Made by a program: the position numbers and the translations under genes. The notes under the pieces are model-generated. The model had not been told where the DNA came from and made no database searches. It saw only the letters and a program-made list of their open reading frames with translations. A stretch of 64,000 bases of DNA, taken from NCBI GenBank assembly GCA_946965045.2, contig OX337236.1:3534001-3598000 (forward strand), given 5' to 3'. Positions 10,379 through 22,119 of this stretch are shown piece after piece; within the stretch, counting starts at the first letter, position 1, and each line of letters opens with the position of its first letter. Source of the stretch: Epithemia pelagica. Taxonomy: Eukaryota > Bacillariophyta > Bacillariophyceae > Surirellales > Surirellaceae.

Positions 10379-12202
10379 ATGAACAAGGAACTTCCATCAC
10401 TTCAATTCCAATCTTTCTGCAGACCAATGAACATCATGCATTGCAACTTGGAGTTATTTGCCATCTGGTCCAACGTTGGTACAACAACAAGTACCTCATC
10501 CAGAATTGAGATGCTGAAATCCATTGAACAAGCAACAATCAATTGGCTACTCTCAGTGGACGGTCATATCTCCTACCAAACCCACAATACCACTGGATCT
10601 GCCTCTCATGACTGCCGAGTAGATCTGCTTTCATTTTCTGCGCAAGTTGAATTGATTTCAGCAATCGTTCTCCAAACCATATTGGAAGACTACAATACTA
10701 CAGAAGTTTCCAGTCCCTGGCAACATCAACACTTCCATTTTGTTGATCAACCCCCTGGTAGTACAACAATCATCCTTCATGTTCATTGCAAACCACATTT
10801 CAAACTCGTACACAATCAACAGTCCCTTGAATGCTTTTCCTCCATCGAACAAGAGCATGCAAACGAACAACCACTACAGTCTTCCATTCAGTCAATGGCT
10901 CTTTCGTGGATATTATCCACGGACACAACTATATATTGCAAGCAATCCCCACAGAAGATGACCACCGACTGTTTCCTAGAACCATGTTCTTCTTTATCCA
11001 AATCATCATGTTCTGTGTATATACCAAGAAACATTTCACTGTACCTGCAATGTATCAGGGATGAATATTCCAACCTGCTTACAAAACCATCCCAAAAAGC
11101 AGTCCCCGAGTCTCCAGAAACTTGTATTACCACTGATCCAACGTCTGAATCTAACACTCCCACCGATACTCCACCAGATTCTCCAAATCAGACACTGTTG
11201 AAGCGGAAATCTCCTTCACATTCACCCAGAAAAGCACACCCCATCCATCGACAGGCTTGTCACTTATATCCAACTCGTGCCCGAAATCAAGAAATGTCCA
11301 ACTTTCTCAAATCGTTGTCGCGATCCAAAAAAACAATCCAATATTGCACAAAGGAAAAGCGCCGCATTATGCCTCACGTCCCACCAATGCTAAAAAAAGT
11401 ATTTGACAAACCTCCATACCTTCCTATTTTCTGTCCCATTCAGACTTTGATTTGGAAGTTCGACCTTATTGCTCTGTTGTCTGTCCACGAAAAGGCCAAG
11501 TCCATGGGAATAATCTCCCCAAGAGACAATTGGGAAGAATGGATTGACGCATCAATTCGAAAAGATGACCGACAGGCAGACAGGGCCTTCATGTTCCTCA
11601 TGACTATCTGTATGTCATCGAGCACTTCGAATTCTCAACTTAGCCGAGTCATGCCACGTATATTTTCTTTTGGGATCACGTCTTCAAGAGCTGTGATCGA
11701 TGCCAGCGATCAATTCGGACCTGATGCAATCTGCTCCATGTTCTCGGAACCGGGTTGGTATTACCAGAACACCGAACGAATAGTTAATGCAGCAAACTAC
11801 TTTATGAAGCATTATGGTGGGCGATTTCCTTCCAACATCACGATCGAAGAACTGTCTACCCTCACTGGTATTGGATACAAAACCGCCGCGATTATTGTCG
11901 AGTCATCATTTGGTCGATCGGATGGTATTCCTTCTGATATTCACGTGATCAGATGGACCCAATTTTTGGGTTGGGTACCGAAGGATACAGGTGGATATTT
12001 AACATCCAAGTATCTTGAATCATGGGTTCATCCCGCTGACTGGTCATCTATTAACCCAATGTTTGGATCATTGAGTCAAAGTGCAGTGTCGGAGAATAGA
12101 CACAAGCTGCAATCCATCATTGCCGAATCCAAAATGAGTGACAAATTAAAAGACAGAGTCCAACAACTCGTTCGAAAATACGGTAGTTATAAACGATTAT
12201 AG
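10379..12202 (+). CDS. HhH-GPD DNA glycosylase-domain protein carried by a hAT transposon
   Basis: Intact, 607 residues. The N-terminal 330 or so are not recognised; about 265-310 is Ser/Pro/Thr-rich and likely disordered. About 385-600 fits the endonuclease III/MutY superfamily: a helix-hairpin-helix LTGIGYKTAA with Lys501 at the Nth catalytic lysine position, then SDIHVIRW with Asp520 at the catalytic aspartate, nineteen residues on as expected. Family members excise damaged or modified bases, and plant relatives excise 5-methylcytosine. No Cys cluster for the iron-sulphur centre is seen after the domain, so that centre is absent. It converges on the transposase gene. While that gene has at least six lesions, this frame has none, which hints at selection or recent capture. 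Substrate unknown. Confidence 0.85.
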   Translation: MNKELPSLQFQSFCRPMNIMHCNLELFAIWSNVGTTTSTSSRIEMLKSIEQATINWLLSVDGHISYQTHNTTGSASHDCRVDLLSFSAQVELISAIVLQTILEDYNTTEVSSPWQHQHFHFVDQPPGSTTIILHVHCKPHFKLVHNQQSLECFSSIEQEHANEQPLQSSIQSMALSWILSTDTTIYCKQSPQKMTTDCFLEPCSSLSKSSCSVYIPRNISLYLQCIRDEYSNLLTKPSQKAVPESPETCITTDPTSESNTPTDTPPDSPNQTLLKRKSPSHSPRKAHPIHRQACHLYPTRARNQEMSNFLKSLSRSKKTIQYCTKEKRRIMPHVPPMLKKVFDKPPYLPIFCPIQTLIWKFDLIALLSVHEKAKSMGIISPRDNWEEWIDASIRKDDRQADRAFMFLMTICMSSSTSNSQLSRVMPRIFSFGITSSRAVIDASDQFGPDAICSMFSEPGWYYQNTERIVNAANYFMKHYGGRFPSNITIEELSTLTGIGYKTAAIIVESSFGRSDGIPSDIHVIRWTQFLGWVPKDTGGYLTSKYLESWVHPADWSSINPMFGSLSQSAVSENRHKLQSIIAESKMSDKLKDRVQQLVRKYGSYKRL

Positions 12203-12256
12203 ATAGTAAACTAATCATGTATCATGTAATGTGTTCTTCGTAGGTCTCCTACAATT

Positions 12257-15200
12257 TTACTCGTTCTCATCGTCACCCTCCACATCACCCTCCTCATCAC
12301 CCTCCTCATCACTCTCGTCACACTCATCACCCTCATCAACGGCAAAGTCTTCTTCCTGCTCCTCCATAGATTCTCCTACATCATTCTCGTTGTTACTATC
12401 ACATTCATCACCTTCGTCGCCATTGATCTCTTCTACATCCACCCCTTCATGCCCATCTTGATTTCTCTCTTCGTCGTCTTCGAAATCGTTGTTGTCTTTA
12501 TCCGTTCCATGATTGTTATGTGGATCACCGGGTGTGTCTTCCTCGACCACACTATGGGCGTCTTCTTTGGACTGGGTGATTTCTTTGGACTTTCCACGTG
12601 TTTTTTTGCTTTGTTCTTACTTCCACTTCCTTTGGCTGCATCCGAACGCACTAGCTTTGCCGATGGGGGTGTATTGCGTGACTTTTCTTTTGCACGCCTC
12701 GGTGGCGATGTCCGTACCGCTACAGTCATAGTAGTTTGTTTCGCCTTTTGCTTCTTCCGAGATTGTTTGGAATCTGAACTGACTGTCTTTCTCTTCTCTC
12801 CCCCCTTTGACTCATTCACTACCTCAACTTCTAAGGGAATCTCGTCAGAATTTCCTGCAAGTGACTCAAGTACAACAACCTGTTCGGGATTTTTGACTAT
12901 GTCACGGACAACTTGATTCATAGCGCAGTCACTGTCTTCATCCATACTTTCAGCAGTTCCTAAGGAATAGATGACTGAGTCCGCGTCATCTAATGTTGGC
13001 TTACCACTGACTTGTGTGTAAACGACTCTGTTCCACTGCTTAGGTTTTGCCGGTGCTTCATTGTTTGCTTTCTTGTTGATTGCCGGTGGTTTGCCATCGG
13101 CTTCCTCTGTTGTAGGTGATCTCTGTCCTTTCTTTCCACTAGCAGTGGCTCTTTGTTTCCCATCTGGCTCGTCGTCATCGGACAGTGGATAATACGTCAT
13201 CTCTAACGTTGGATCTTCGGAAACCTTGGAGATTGGACCAGACTCAGGGAACTTTGCCGCTCGAACATATTAAAACCTTCAGTGGCAGTTTGAATGGACT
13301 TTGTCCTAACGGCCGTCTTTTGTTGAGAGGCACTTTCTTCATTCAAGGTCTCATCTGCTTTTTCCACAACTTCAATCTCTTTGTCAGCAGCACCATCACC
13401 TTTCTCACTTTCTAGACAACGCTTATCAACAGACTTGGACAGAGTGGAGCCTTTTGTCTTGTTCCTCTTTGCAGCTTCCAATTCGGATTCCCGTTGCTGG
13501 ATTTCTCGTCTCAGCTCCCTTGTTAGGCAGTCCATGGTCCTCATTTCGAAATGTTTTTTCAAGAGATTAGACATCAGCTTATTTTGTGAAAACCACGTTC
13601 CCAAAGAGAAGATGCGTTCCTGGAAGGCGTTTGTAGCGGGCTTAGTGAGCCAGATGATTGCGCTTACAAAGACATAGGGATAATCACCTTTGTTATCATC
13701 CCACCATTTCATCACGTCAAAGTATTTGCCAACCTTCAGGAAGTTGTGTTCCGAACAGTATTGGAGGAACTCGTTTGTCTCATCGTCTGTCCACTTCTCT
13801 GAATCTTTATCCAACTGCTTTGTGGGATAATTCTGTATAACAGTATCCCACTGATGTTCCACCTTCTTCGAACACATGGAACGGTATTTGTTGAATGCTT
13901 CAGTGCATACTTTCCGCAATGCCGCAACGATTTCTGCTTCTTGACCGCCCATTACAGCCGTCCCACTCAATTGTAGTCGTGCCTGTTTTTTCAACTCCCT
14001 CGATCTTCGAATTTTCTCAAATGGATTGAGTGGAACATAGGTATCAGAATCGGAATCGGAATCGTCGTTTGCAGTGGCTTTCCCGCCCGTGGTCGCGTTG
14101 GAAGCAGTTGTATGAGCCGTACGAGCCGTACTTGTAGTAGCGGTAGCGGTGTTCTTGTTCGACACTGCCATGTTTCCTTGTTTGGCAATCAAAGCACCAA
14201 TTTGTGAGACTTTCTTGTTTGTGAATTGTTTCACCATGTCTTCGATAAAAAGCCGCCTTATTTCTTTTACTTCATCTTCATTGTAGGCTCCTAATTCGAC
14301 GAGATGTTCTTCATACACATTCACAAGTAGGGGGTTGGCACACATGGCCTTGAGACCGTCTTCGTCCTTGTTGGTTAAGTATGAATCGTATTCCTTGAGT
14401 ATGCGACGGATTAGGTCTCGAGGTCCTTTCTCGAGTTTCTCAAACTTGACCTTTTTCCTTTTTTTTGATCGAGCTCCTTCATTGTGATGCTGGCGTCCCA
14501 CTGTTGACCATAGTTTAGATTGGTAGGAAGACAACCATCAATACCTGTTCGCATGTGTTTAATAAGGAATCGACATGTATAGATTTCCAACAGGGAAGCC
14601 GATCCAGAACCTGGGTCATCAGTTTGCAATGATAGCGAGACTCCACGAAGCGGATGGAGAATTCCTTCAAACTGCGAGATCAATGTCCAGTCGATCTTGT
14701 TGAAGAGGGTAATAAAGTGAGGATCCGACTCAACGGCTTTAGAGGCATACTCCTTCATTGGATACAATATGCGGAGAAGCGTCTCCATGGATAACACACA
14801 GCCGCCCACTTGAGTATCGTTGGGGAGTGGGATGGACACAACAACCCAACCAAGAGATGAGACAACAGACTTGAATTTTTCAAATCGGTGCTTGCTTTTC
14901 TGGAACAGAGGTACGAAGCAAACTCCTTAGCAACCTGCCAAGCGTCGACAAATGCTGGAAAGGAATCGATCAAAGTCTTGTTTTGATAACGCTTAATCAA
15001 ACCAGTAGCATGCTTGAGCACCAATTCTGCACGGTGCATGTCACATTTGCCCTTACTGGCATGCTCTCCAACAATGTACTTTCCCGCTAGCACTGCTGCG
15101 GAAGTATTATCGTTCACTGTAGCACAAAGGTCAGATGGACGAAATCCCACGGCTTTAAGAAGAGAATGCGTTAGGGCAGCAACGTCAACAGCAGCATGTC

Positions 15201-16287
15201 CTTGTGTTTCTGCCAGACCGATTGGTATGCGATAGATGACGCAGTTGCGTGGGTCACATAACATGATAGTTACTCCCAGCACGTCGTGTTTCCGTGCTTG
15301 CCAAATGTCGTGGCACACTGTGGCGAATGGGACTTCATGTTAACAAAGGCAACGGTATTCACCTCGGACTTTTCGTGCAAGATCGGAAACAACATCAATG
15401 AACTCCTGGTACGACGATACCCGTATCTGAGTGATTTCCCGTCGGCTCATGGCTTCAGCTCGAGAGTCTTTTAACTGGGTACCGTTGTCAAAGGCATATT
15501 TCAACAAAGCACGGAACTGGGGCTTCTCGACTGTTACTGCTGGAAGACAACAGTCATTGATGAACTAATACATGAGGCGTTGGAGTTCTTTGGTGGCTTG
15601 TTTGCGGGGTTGGACTGGCGCTTTGAATCCTGATAGCGTCTTTTGGTTAGACGGTGGGGGTTTCGGATTCGGCCCCAATATACTTCCACCAGCCTGTATA
15701 GTGTCATAGAGATCTTTGTGATGCCCTTTAATGTGTTGGTAGATATTTGAAGCCTTGTCGTGTGAACAGACCATAACAGAATCACACAGAGGCTGTGACT
15801 TGTTTTTGAAGCATCTAGGACAGATGAGAACACGTCGGGACATTTTCCAAAACTTGTCTCTCAGATCAGGAGGCGACAAAGTCTTGGTCTTCTCTTCATC
15901 GATGACAACTAAGGAATCGAAGAGTTTGATTATTTTGTGGATTCCGGGGTATAAAGAAGACTCGAGTTCTTCTCTATTGTTTGAGACGAGTTTCTCGAAT
16001 TCAATCCAGTTGATATGAATTGACCAATCCCAATATTGTGAAGAGGATTTGGTACCAAAAAAGAGAGTAGGAATGTTTGGGTACACAGGGAGAACATCTT
16101 TCTCCATTTGGTTCACGTCTTTGGTTGCCTGTACATCCTCACCAAAATCCTTCTCGATCAAAGCTTGTTGAGCCTCTAAAGCAGAAGGCTTCTTTTTGTT
16201 GGGAGCGCTTTTCTTCTTGGTGCTGGAGGACTGTTTCTTCTTCGGTGGTGGTTTGGGTTTCTTCTTCGGTAATGAAGGGGGAGCCAT
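12257..16287 (-). pseudogene. hAT transposase, decayed
   Basis: Reads right to left. About 15565-16287: Lys/Pro-rich start and a BED-type finger (CPRC, later HIKGHH). About 14755-15340: catalytic core with CHDIWQ, VNDNTSAA and CDMHRAELVL, typical of hAT DDE enzymes. About 14411-14839: continuation with NDTQVGGC. About 13530-13770: the C-terminal dimerisation domain (DVMKWWDDNK, SAIIWLTKPATNAFQERIFS). About 12257-13200: a charged Lys-rich then Asp/Glu-rich tail. The frame is broken by a TAG at 15565-15567, a disruption near 15340-15380, and frameshifts near 14830, 14460 (a T8 run), 13270 and 12560. Overlap of frames at the breaks argues for indels, not introns. Some may be assembly errors. Confidence 0.85.
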
Positions 16288-16819
16288 GTTGCACTAGGTG
16301 TATCAATAATAACTTGCAACAAATGGAAAGAAGTATGAGGATGGAGGGGGAAAAGAGTCTGAGTGTTGTTGAAGAGAGGGAGAGAAACGGATCTGCACAA
16401 ACGCAAATGAGTGGTGGTGGTGGAGGTGCATGGTACATGGTGTGTTCTTTCATTCACCATTCCTCATCTGTTGTTGTAACGAATGAGCAAAGAAAACTCT
16501 ATAGAAGTTCATTATTATTCGACCTAATTACAGAAATACATGTGGATAGGGAGTGATTTGATAATTCAATGGGGGGTATGATGTGTAATTGGGGACTAAT
16601 TATATGGATCGTGAGAGGGGGGAAATGGAATAAGGGTCTCAATTACATGGAGCTAGGAGACTAGAATTGAATATAGTAATTTGCTCTATGGTGGGAAACA
16701 TATGGAAGATGATTAGGTTATTTATTCAAATGCGATGGGGATTGTGGAAGATAAGATGAATTGGTGATGTTAGGGTAATTTTATAATAATTCTTGGAATT
16801 GTGCTAAAATGGGTAATTT
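16288..16819. other. Right subterminal region of the hAT element
   Basis: AT-rich near the end with repeated TAATTA/GGGTAATT words; no gene. It contains the presumed transposase promoter, transcribed leftwards. Confidence 0.5.
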
Positions 16820-16835
16820 GTAATTCACAACCCTG
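16820..16835 (-). repeat. hAT right terminal inverted repeat
   Basis: Inverted copy of the left end (reads GTAATTCACAACCCTG on the + strand). Confidence 0.93.
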
Positions 16836-16843
16836 GTTCACAA
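16836..16843 (+). repeat. hAT target site duplication, right (GTTCACAA)
   Basis: Exact copy of 9834-9841 flanking the other end. Confidence 0.95.
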
Positions 16844-17417
16844 CCGATACATCGTTGTAATTGGTGGTTATGACAGTAGTCGAACGTTGCCGTCGGTGGA
16901 TATTATTGATACCAGGCACCACACTGTCACTGCGGGACCAAGCATGAATATTCCTCGATCATATTGTGCTAGTGTGGTCATTGGTAGCCGCATCTTCTCC
17001 GTTGGAGGCTACAGAGGACGCTCGGTGGAGTATTTGGAATTTTCAAAGCCTGGTGACAATGAAGAGACAAAGAAGCAGACTGGCTTGACATTGAGTTCTT
17101 TCTCGTCCCCTTGGATGACTCTCTCTGATCTGGTCCTTTCCAATGCACGAACTACTCGTGCAGTGGTTGCCATGGGTTCTTGTCTGGTGGTGGCGGGAGG
17201 ATGGGGCAATTCAACGGTGGAAGTCTTGGATACGCACTTCAACCGCGTGTGGAATCTTCCACCATGCGGAAATCACCGTGCTGGCTGCAATATGGTGACT
17301 GTTGCCAATCAAGTTGCCGTGATTGGTGGTGTGTACAATCCTACCTGTGCGACATTACCACTAATCGACAAGAATACATGGTGCTTTCGTCGACTCTGTG
17401 AGCACCAATCGAACTGA
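16844..17417 (+). pseudogene. Kelch gene K3, 3' part
   Basis: Resumes within blade 3 directly after the right target duplication (RYIVVIGGYDSSR) and continues through blades 4-6 with Gly-Gly pairs. It stops at a TGA at 17415-17417 in the CEHQSN stretch where relatives have Gly-Trp-Tyr; the remaining tail codons are still visible to about 17545. So the gene carries a second lesion besides the insertion. Confidence 0.85.
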
Positions 17418-17509
17418 TAGTATCATTCTCTTGAAGGTATGCGTATCCGAGATTATGATATCTCACCCTTGTCCACATCGACATTAGCTTGTGAACGAGC
17501 AAGGTCCAA

Positions 17510-18600
17510 TACTCACCGTGGTGATGAGGGGAAGGATGAAGCCTAGACGTTTGTTTTCAAGTCATTGACATGTTTTCCACGTTCAATTGCAATCCTAGAA
17601 CCTAGTAAGTGGTTACTCAAAAATAGAAACAATATGTTGCAAGCTAGGAGGTACTTCTTTGTTGTCAAAGGCTGGAAGGAACGATCCGGCTTGTGTAAGG
17701 ACGCGACAAGAATCTGGTGCTTTGTCGTGGCATCGTGGCACTTTACACGACACAAAGTCGTCGTTCATGGATTGGTAGCTGTGGCAGCTAGGGCAAGAAC
17801 CGACAGTGGTGCATTCCCAAAAGAAAGAGTTTCGTCCAACCTCTCGATTTGGCTTTGGTTTTGGTTCATGGTATCGTGTTTGATGAATCCGACAAAATGA
17901 CGAAACGGGTGGATCCAAAGGTCCAATGATGAGAGGAGCAGGAGCAGAAACACGACAAGGTGAAACCTTGTTAAACCTGATGTTCCGCTTCTGATGCTTG
18001 TTCCTCGAAATTTGACAATGGGTCGACTTTTGGATGGAAGTAAGGAGGACCGTTTCATGTCTTATTCAGTTTGTCCCTCTCAGAGGAGTCACCGCGTTCC
18101 AATCGCAAATGACTTCCTCTACCTGCTGTTGCATGTGAATCGCAATTCCTTGTTGCACTTGATATGTTATGCCAAGCCAGAATGGCCCAATGAAGATGAT
18201 CATCATGACGACGATGACAATACACACGGCCGGCTGTCCAACCACCAACCACGGAGGAGACGGCCGAGGATGGCGATGTCGCCTCGTCCTTGGCAGTGGT
18301 ACGATTGTTGGTGGAATTGGCCCCTCAATTGCCGCACCAGGGCAATACTCATGGGAGTTTGCCGATTCAGTTGGCCTGTCAAGCCCATATGACCGAATGT
18401 GTTCGATTCTTGTTCAAATTTCCTTCTCTCATGGAAGAACTTGATGACCAGGGACGTACACCGCATCTATTTTTGTAATGCCCTCTTGGCTACGATATCT
18501 TGCAAGTTGAACAGGCCACGATACAAACCCCTGCAACATCGTCATCGTCGTGGTTGAGATTTCATCTCGTCAGGAGGACATTTGCGACAGTCAAGTTCCT
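17510..18600 (+). pseudogene. Ankyrin-repeat gene remnant (ANK1)
   Basis: Two ankyrin-like stretches survive in broken frames: NDFLYLLLHVNRNSLLHLI near 18105-18170, and near 18290-18470 a longer run with AVVRLLVELAPQLP, GSLPIQLACQAHMTECVRF and LDDQGRTPH. An in-frame TGA separates them. The block matches about 34740-35740 after K8. Ankyrin repeats bind proteins; the original partner is unknown. It is not likely to make a full product. Confidence 0.7.
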
Positions 18601-18769
18601 CCAGAACAAAGCCAAGAAAAACCCACCAAATCCAACTGAAGGTCGTGCCAGTTGTCGCAATTGACCAGCAGAACGACTACAAGGAATCGAGTCTTGTCGT
18701 TGTCACACCACAACCTCCCGAACTACCAACATAGCCACAAAAGAAGAAGGCCCTCTTCCTGACGTACCG

Positions 18770-19276
18770 CAATTGGACGAAACCATCTTGGAAGTGAGCA
18801 TTGATGAAGACGACAACGAGCCAGGAAACTTCCACCACCACTACATGCCTGGAAACAAACTCCTCCTCATCGCGATGTCGTGCCCCTCGATGCCAGTTCC
18901 GCTGAAACCTTGTTGCACGATACAACACTGTCGTACAAGAGTACTCTACCTCCACTTTGTGCCTCGCACTGAACTCAGCAGCACAAACAAGAAAACCACG
19001 ACCACGAATGCGGCCGATCATGTCTTGGCCGTCTTGGAAGCCTAGCCACCCACACCGTATGAATGATTGGTCGTGTTGGAACAGTGGTCGCCCGAGGCGG
19101 TCGTGCCTGAATGGTTCTGTTCGTCGCTGTCGGAATGGCGCAATTCGCGTGTCTGTTTCTTGTTTATTGTGGACAGGATCGGATCTCGCAGAATGCAGAT
19201 TGGGGACTGGAGGAAGGACGATTTGGTGAGAAAGAAACAGAGGGGATCCAAAGCATGGTTCCTTGTAAACTTATAG
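18770..19276 (+). pseudogene. C-terminal part of the ankyrin-gene remnant
   Basis: Carries NAADHVLAVLEA, then after stops PEAVVPEWFCSSLSEWRN. The same peptide order, less damaged, occurs at 36100-36300 downstream of ANK3, so this is probably the 3' end of the same ancestral gene. Function not recognised. Confidence 0.45.
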
Positions 19277-19569
19277 AGATCGAGTCATATTTGCCTTCGC
19301 AATTGCCATGGATTATGTTTGTCGTTTGTCTGGATGGTCCATGTTCCTTTGCGTCTTTCTTCGTGCCCGTGGATTGCCATGCCACCACGTTGGTCATGGT
19401 ATCGCACCGTTGCTCTTTTTGCCCTTCTCCTGCATACAAAATAAATAGTCATACTGCGGTGTTTCATTGGTTCAAGTCGACAGTTTGAGCATACTTTTGG
19501 CCAACTCGGTATACCAAACGACAACATGCGCTTGAGAGTATTGGAAAGTTTGACTGGTAGCTTCTATGA

Positions 19570-20290
19570 TGCATCCTTTCTCTCTATACGTGCGCTTCGA
19601 ATCTGGATAGCATTGTGTTTCTTATGAGTGAATCGGCCATTTTCAAAAGGCGTCTACCGAGGTCGACAACGCTTAAGGACACAAAGTCACCACGAAAGCT
19701 CATGACTGTTGGACCATGCGGAATAGCCAGTTCGAGACATGAATAAAGAAAGTGCAAATCTCTGCAGTTTTCTTGTGCGACTCGTTAGTTCTGATTTGTT
19801 TGATATTGCCTCCCAATCGCGAACCACCTGTGATCGTGATACTATGATTCCCTTCTTGTATGCTTTGGTGGCTTGTGGCCGAAGACACATCATTGTTGGT
19901 GACAGACATACCATCTGGTACCAACCAAAAGTTGAGGCCATGTTGCTGCAAGGCGGAAGAGGAACATGGTTCCATGTGGTGGTGGGAGTCATTGGTTCGG
20001 TGCAACAGTGCCACTTGCAAGTGTCAGAGTGGGGGTGTGGGTGTTGCCGGTTGCCAGTTGTTGTGGTTTGGGTGGTTGAGACTTTGTCCTTGTGTCTCAA
20101 TGGTCCTGCTACTTTTGTCTGGTGGCAGGGCCATTGTCGTCGTGCTTGTTGTTATGGTTGCTTGATGCAGCCAGGGAAGCGCTTGACTCATGTTGGCCGT
20201 TGTAGGGAGGTGTCTTGTTGGTGTGACGTTATTGGTGGAAGCAACATCCCCACTCGTTGTTCTACCACAGCCGAGTGACCGTTAAAAAAC
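19570..20290. repeat. Duplicated block T, copy 1
   Basis: Matches about 31690-32420. On the minus strand both copies keep peptides like GPTVMSFRGD and SLSVVDLGRRLL, but with stops in one. No family recognised. Confidence 0.5.
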
Positions 20291-20299
20291 TCGAGGCTT

Positions 20300-21912
20300 G
20301 TTCCAATCCTGTACATTCTCCTGACCCATGCTGTCAACCACATGAATCATGGTTGTGACGGACAGTGACATCAAAAAGGGTCGCTCTCGTCCTTGTGTTC
20401 TTCTCTTGCGGTTCTTGTGGGTTGTTTCCAAGGTCTAGTGGGGGATGGTGAAGAGACTTCTTGCAATGACTGCCGCTCACATATACAGGTCGATGATCAG
20501 GGGAGGAGGAGGACGATAACGAACTTTGCGCCGCCGTATTACGAGATAAAAGAATGGGGAAGATTGAGACCGAGGAACAGCAGAAAAGACTGCCAGAAGG
20601 CGCGAAAAGGTCAATCTCCGGAGCAAAAGACGGCGACAGCGACAGCGACACATTGTGGTGGAGGTATCTTTTTCCTGTCGTTTCGATTTTCGATGGATCT
20701 TCCCCCCCAAAGCTGGTGTGGAGTCCCCCTCCCCAAAGTCTGTAAAGTCCATTCCAAATCTTGGTCGCAGAATGAGGACAGGAATGGCTCGCGGGCACGC
20801 CGACCGAGACGAGCATTGTCACTCTATCGTATATCCAATTCGAATCGACAGAGGCTCTCGTCGCCAAAAGACGACCACTCTAATAGCATCCACTGCTACA
20901 CTCGATGGGAAACCATGGAATTGCAACTTTTGAGACTCTGGTAGTGACGAGGCATCTACTTGTCTTCTTCCTTTTCTTGGTGACAGACTACGAGAGTATA
21001 TTCAAGAGTATCAACGAGATTGTCACAAAGATTGGCTGGACGGGAAAAACGAGAAGGCGCTTCGACAACGACCATTCCACAACAGAGGCACCGAGATGGT
21101 CGACGGCCGCATGGTACTAGAATGACTCCCCCCAAAGCCACATGGTGGCCATCTTTTCGTGGGACCCACCAATACATTGATGTTCTGCTACTAGAGGGGA
21201 TTGAAAACAACAGACAATGAGCGCATCCTGCCATTCTTGTTTACTAGAGGGGATTGAAAACAACAGACAATGAGCGCATCCTGCCATTCTTGTTATACGA
21301 CTCGAGAGGATAACGGAGGAGCACATTCCAATCGATATACTGCTACTTCCCATTGGCGCTTGGCAAAGCTCGAACAATGGCGGAAACTAGAGACGACGGA
21401 ATGACGAACATGTCCGCAATCAATGCAGCCGCAGTAATGGGTGTAGCAGCGGCAGCACCGAAGATGCAGAAACGTTGCGATGCGTCATTCCTCATCCACA
21501 AAACTTCCCTTATAAGCTTGCTCCTACGGCTAAAAAGCTTCGAGATGGTCTGCCCAAGCCCGTGGGCAATCATGGTTTGCAATAAGACTCTCGATCGATT
21601 AAGTGGTCCCAGCAGTTGGTCGTCTTCCCCACAACATCCTAACATTCATCCTCAGAGTGAGGGAAGATCCGCAATGAGGGGTACATGGAATCTCTTGTTT
21701 CGTGTAATGCACATCACCATCTCATGTGTGTGGTTGTCGAAAGCAAAGGCTCGGATTGCAAGGAGATCCTCTTGTCATGAGCTCCCACGAAGAACCTATG
21801 GATACAACACAGGGAAAGAGAGAAATAGATGGAAACCATAAATATCAGTGGTTGTCTTTCTAGCCATGAGGATTATTTCGATATCCAAAACTTTTATGGA
21901 ACTCCAAACAAG
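20300..21912. other. Intergenic duplicated debris before K4
   Basis: No convincing gene. Contains second copies of the blocks seen before K2: about 20700-20890 matches 4480-4640, and about 21140-21912 matches 5540-6366. Confidence 0.5.
21189..21294. repeat. Tandem duplication, 53 bp x 2
   Basis: Two adjacent copies beginning TACTAGAGGGGATTGAAAAC at 21189 and 21242. They appear identical, so the event is recent. Confidence 0.9.
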
Positions 21913-22119
21913 AATGCGTGATCTTCTTCATTGCGTGTCTACGGTCACGATTTGGCTCGTGGCGAAAGCTCTTACCCCTCTTTGGTCCATCCATTTCGTG
22001 CAGTCAATCGTGCTTCCAGTCCGCACCCATCAGCATCACAACAACAGAGCAAAACCACTAACCACTTAGCATACAGTGTCTCGATCCCCATAAATTCTGC
22101 AGTGGAAACGTTTGCAACC
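21913..22119 (+). promoter_or_regulatory. Conserved 5' module of K4
   Basis: Same module as before K1 and K9, with CATAAATTCTGCAG at 22089-22102 and GCAACCATG at the start. Confidence 0.45.

Larger units (their letters stand above)
9842..16835. mobile_element. hAT-family DNA transposon (6,994 bp)
   Basis: Defined by terminal inverted repeats starting CAGGGTTGT, an 8-bp target duplication and an empty-site match in paralogous kelch genes. It holds a decayed hAT transposase on the minus strand and an intact HhH-GPD glycosylase-domain gene on the plus strand. The two genes converge and are only about 54 bp apart. Both ends are AT-rich, unlike the flanks, which points to a different origin from the host locus. 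The transposase is broken, so this copy could move only if another copy supplies the enzyme. Confidence 0.95.

Noticed and set aside
12231-12461. Serine/proline-rich small protein on the + strand
   Set aside because: It is the antisense shadow of the Asp/Glu-rich tail of the hAT transposase on the other strand.
12257-16287. Transposase pieces as exons of a spliced gene
   Set aside because: The frames overlap at the breakpoints and conserved motifs continue through them without room for introns; indels explain it better. RNA data could still overturn this.
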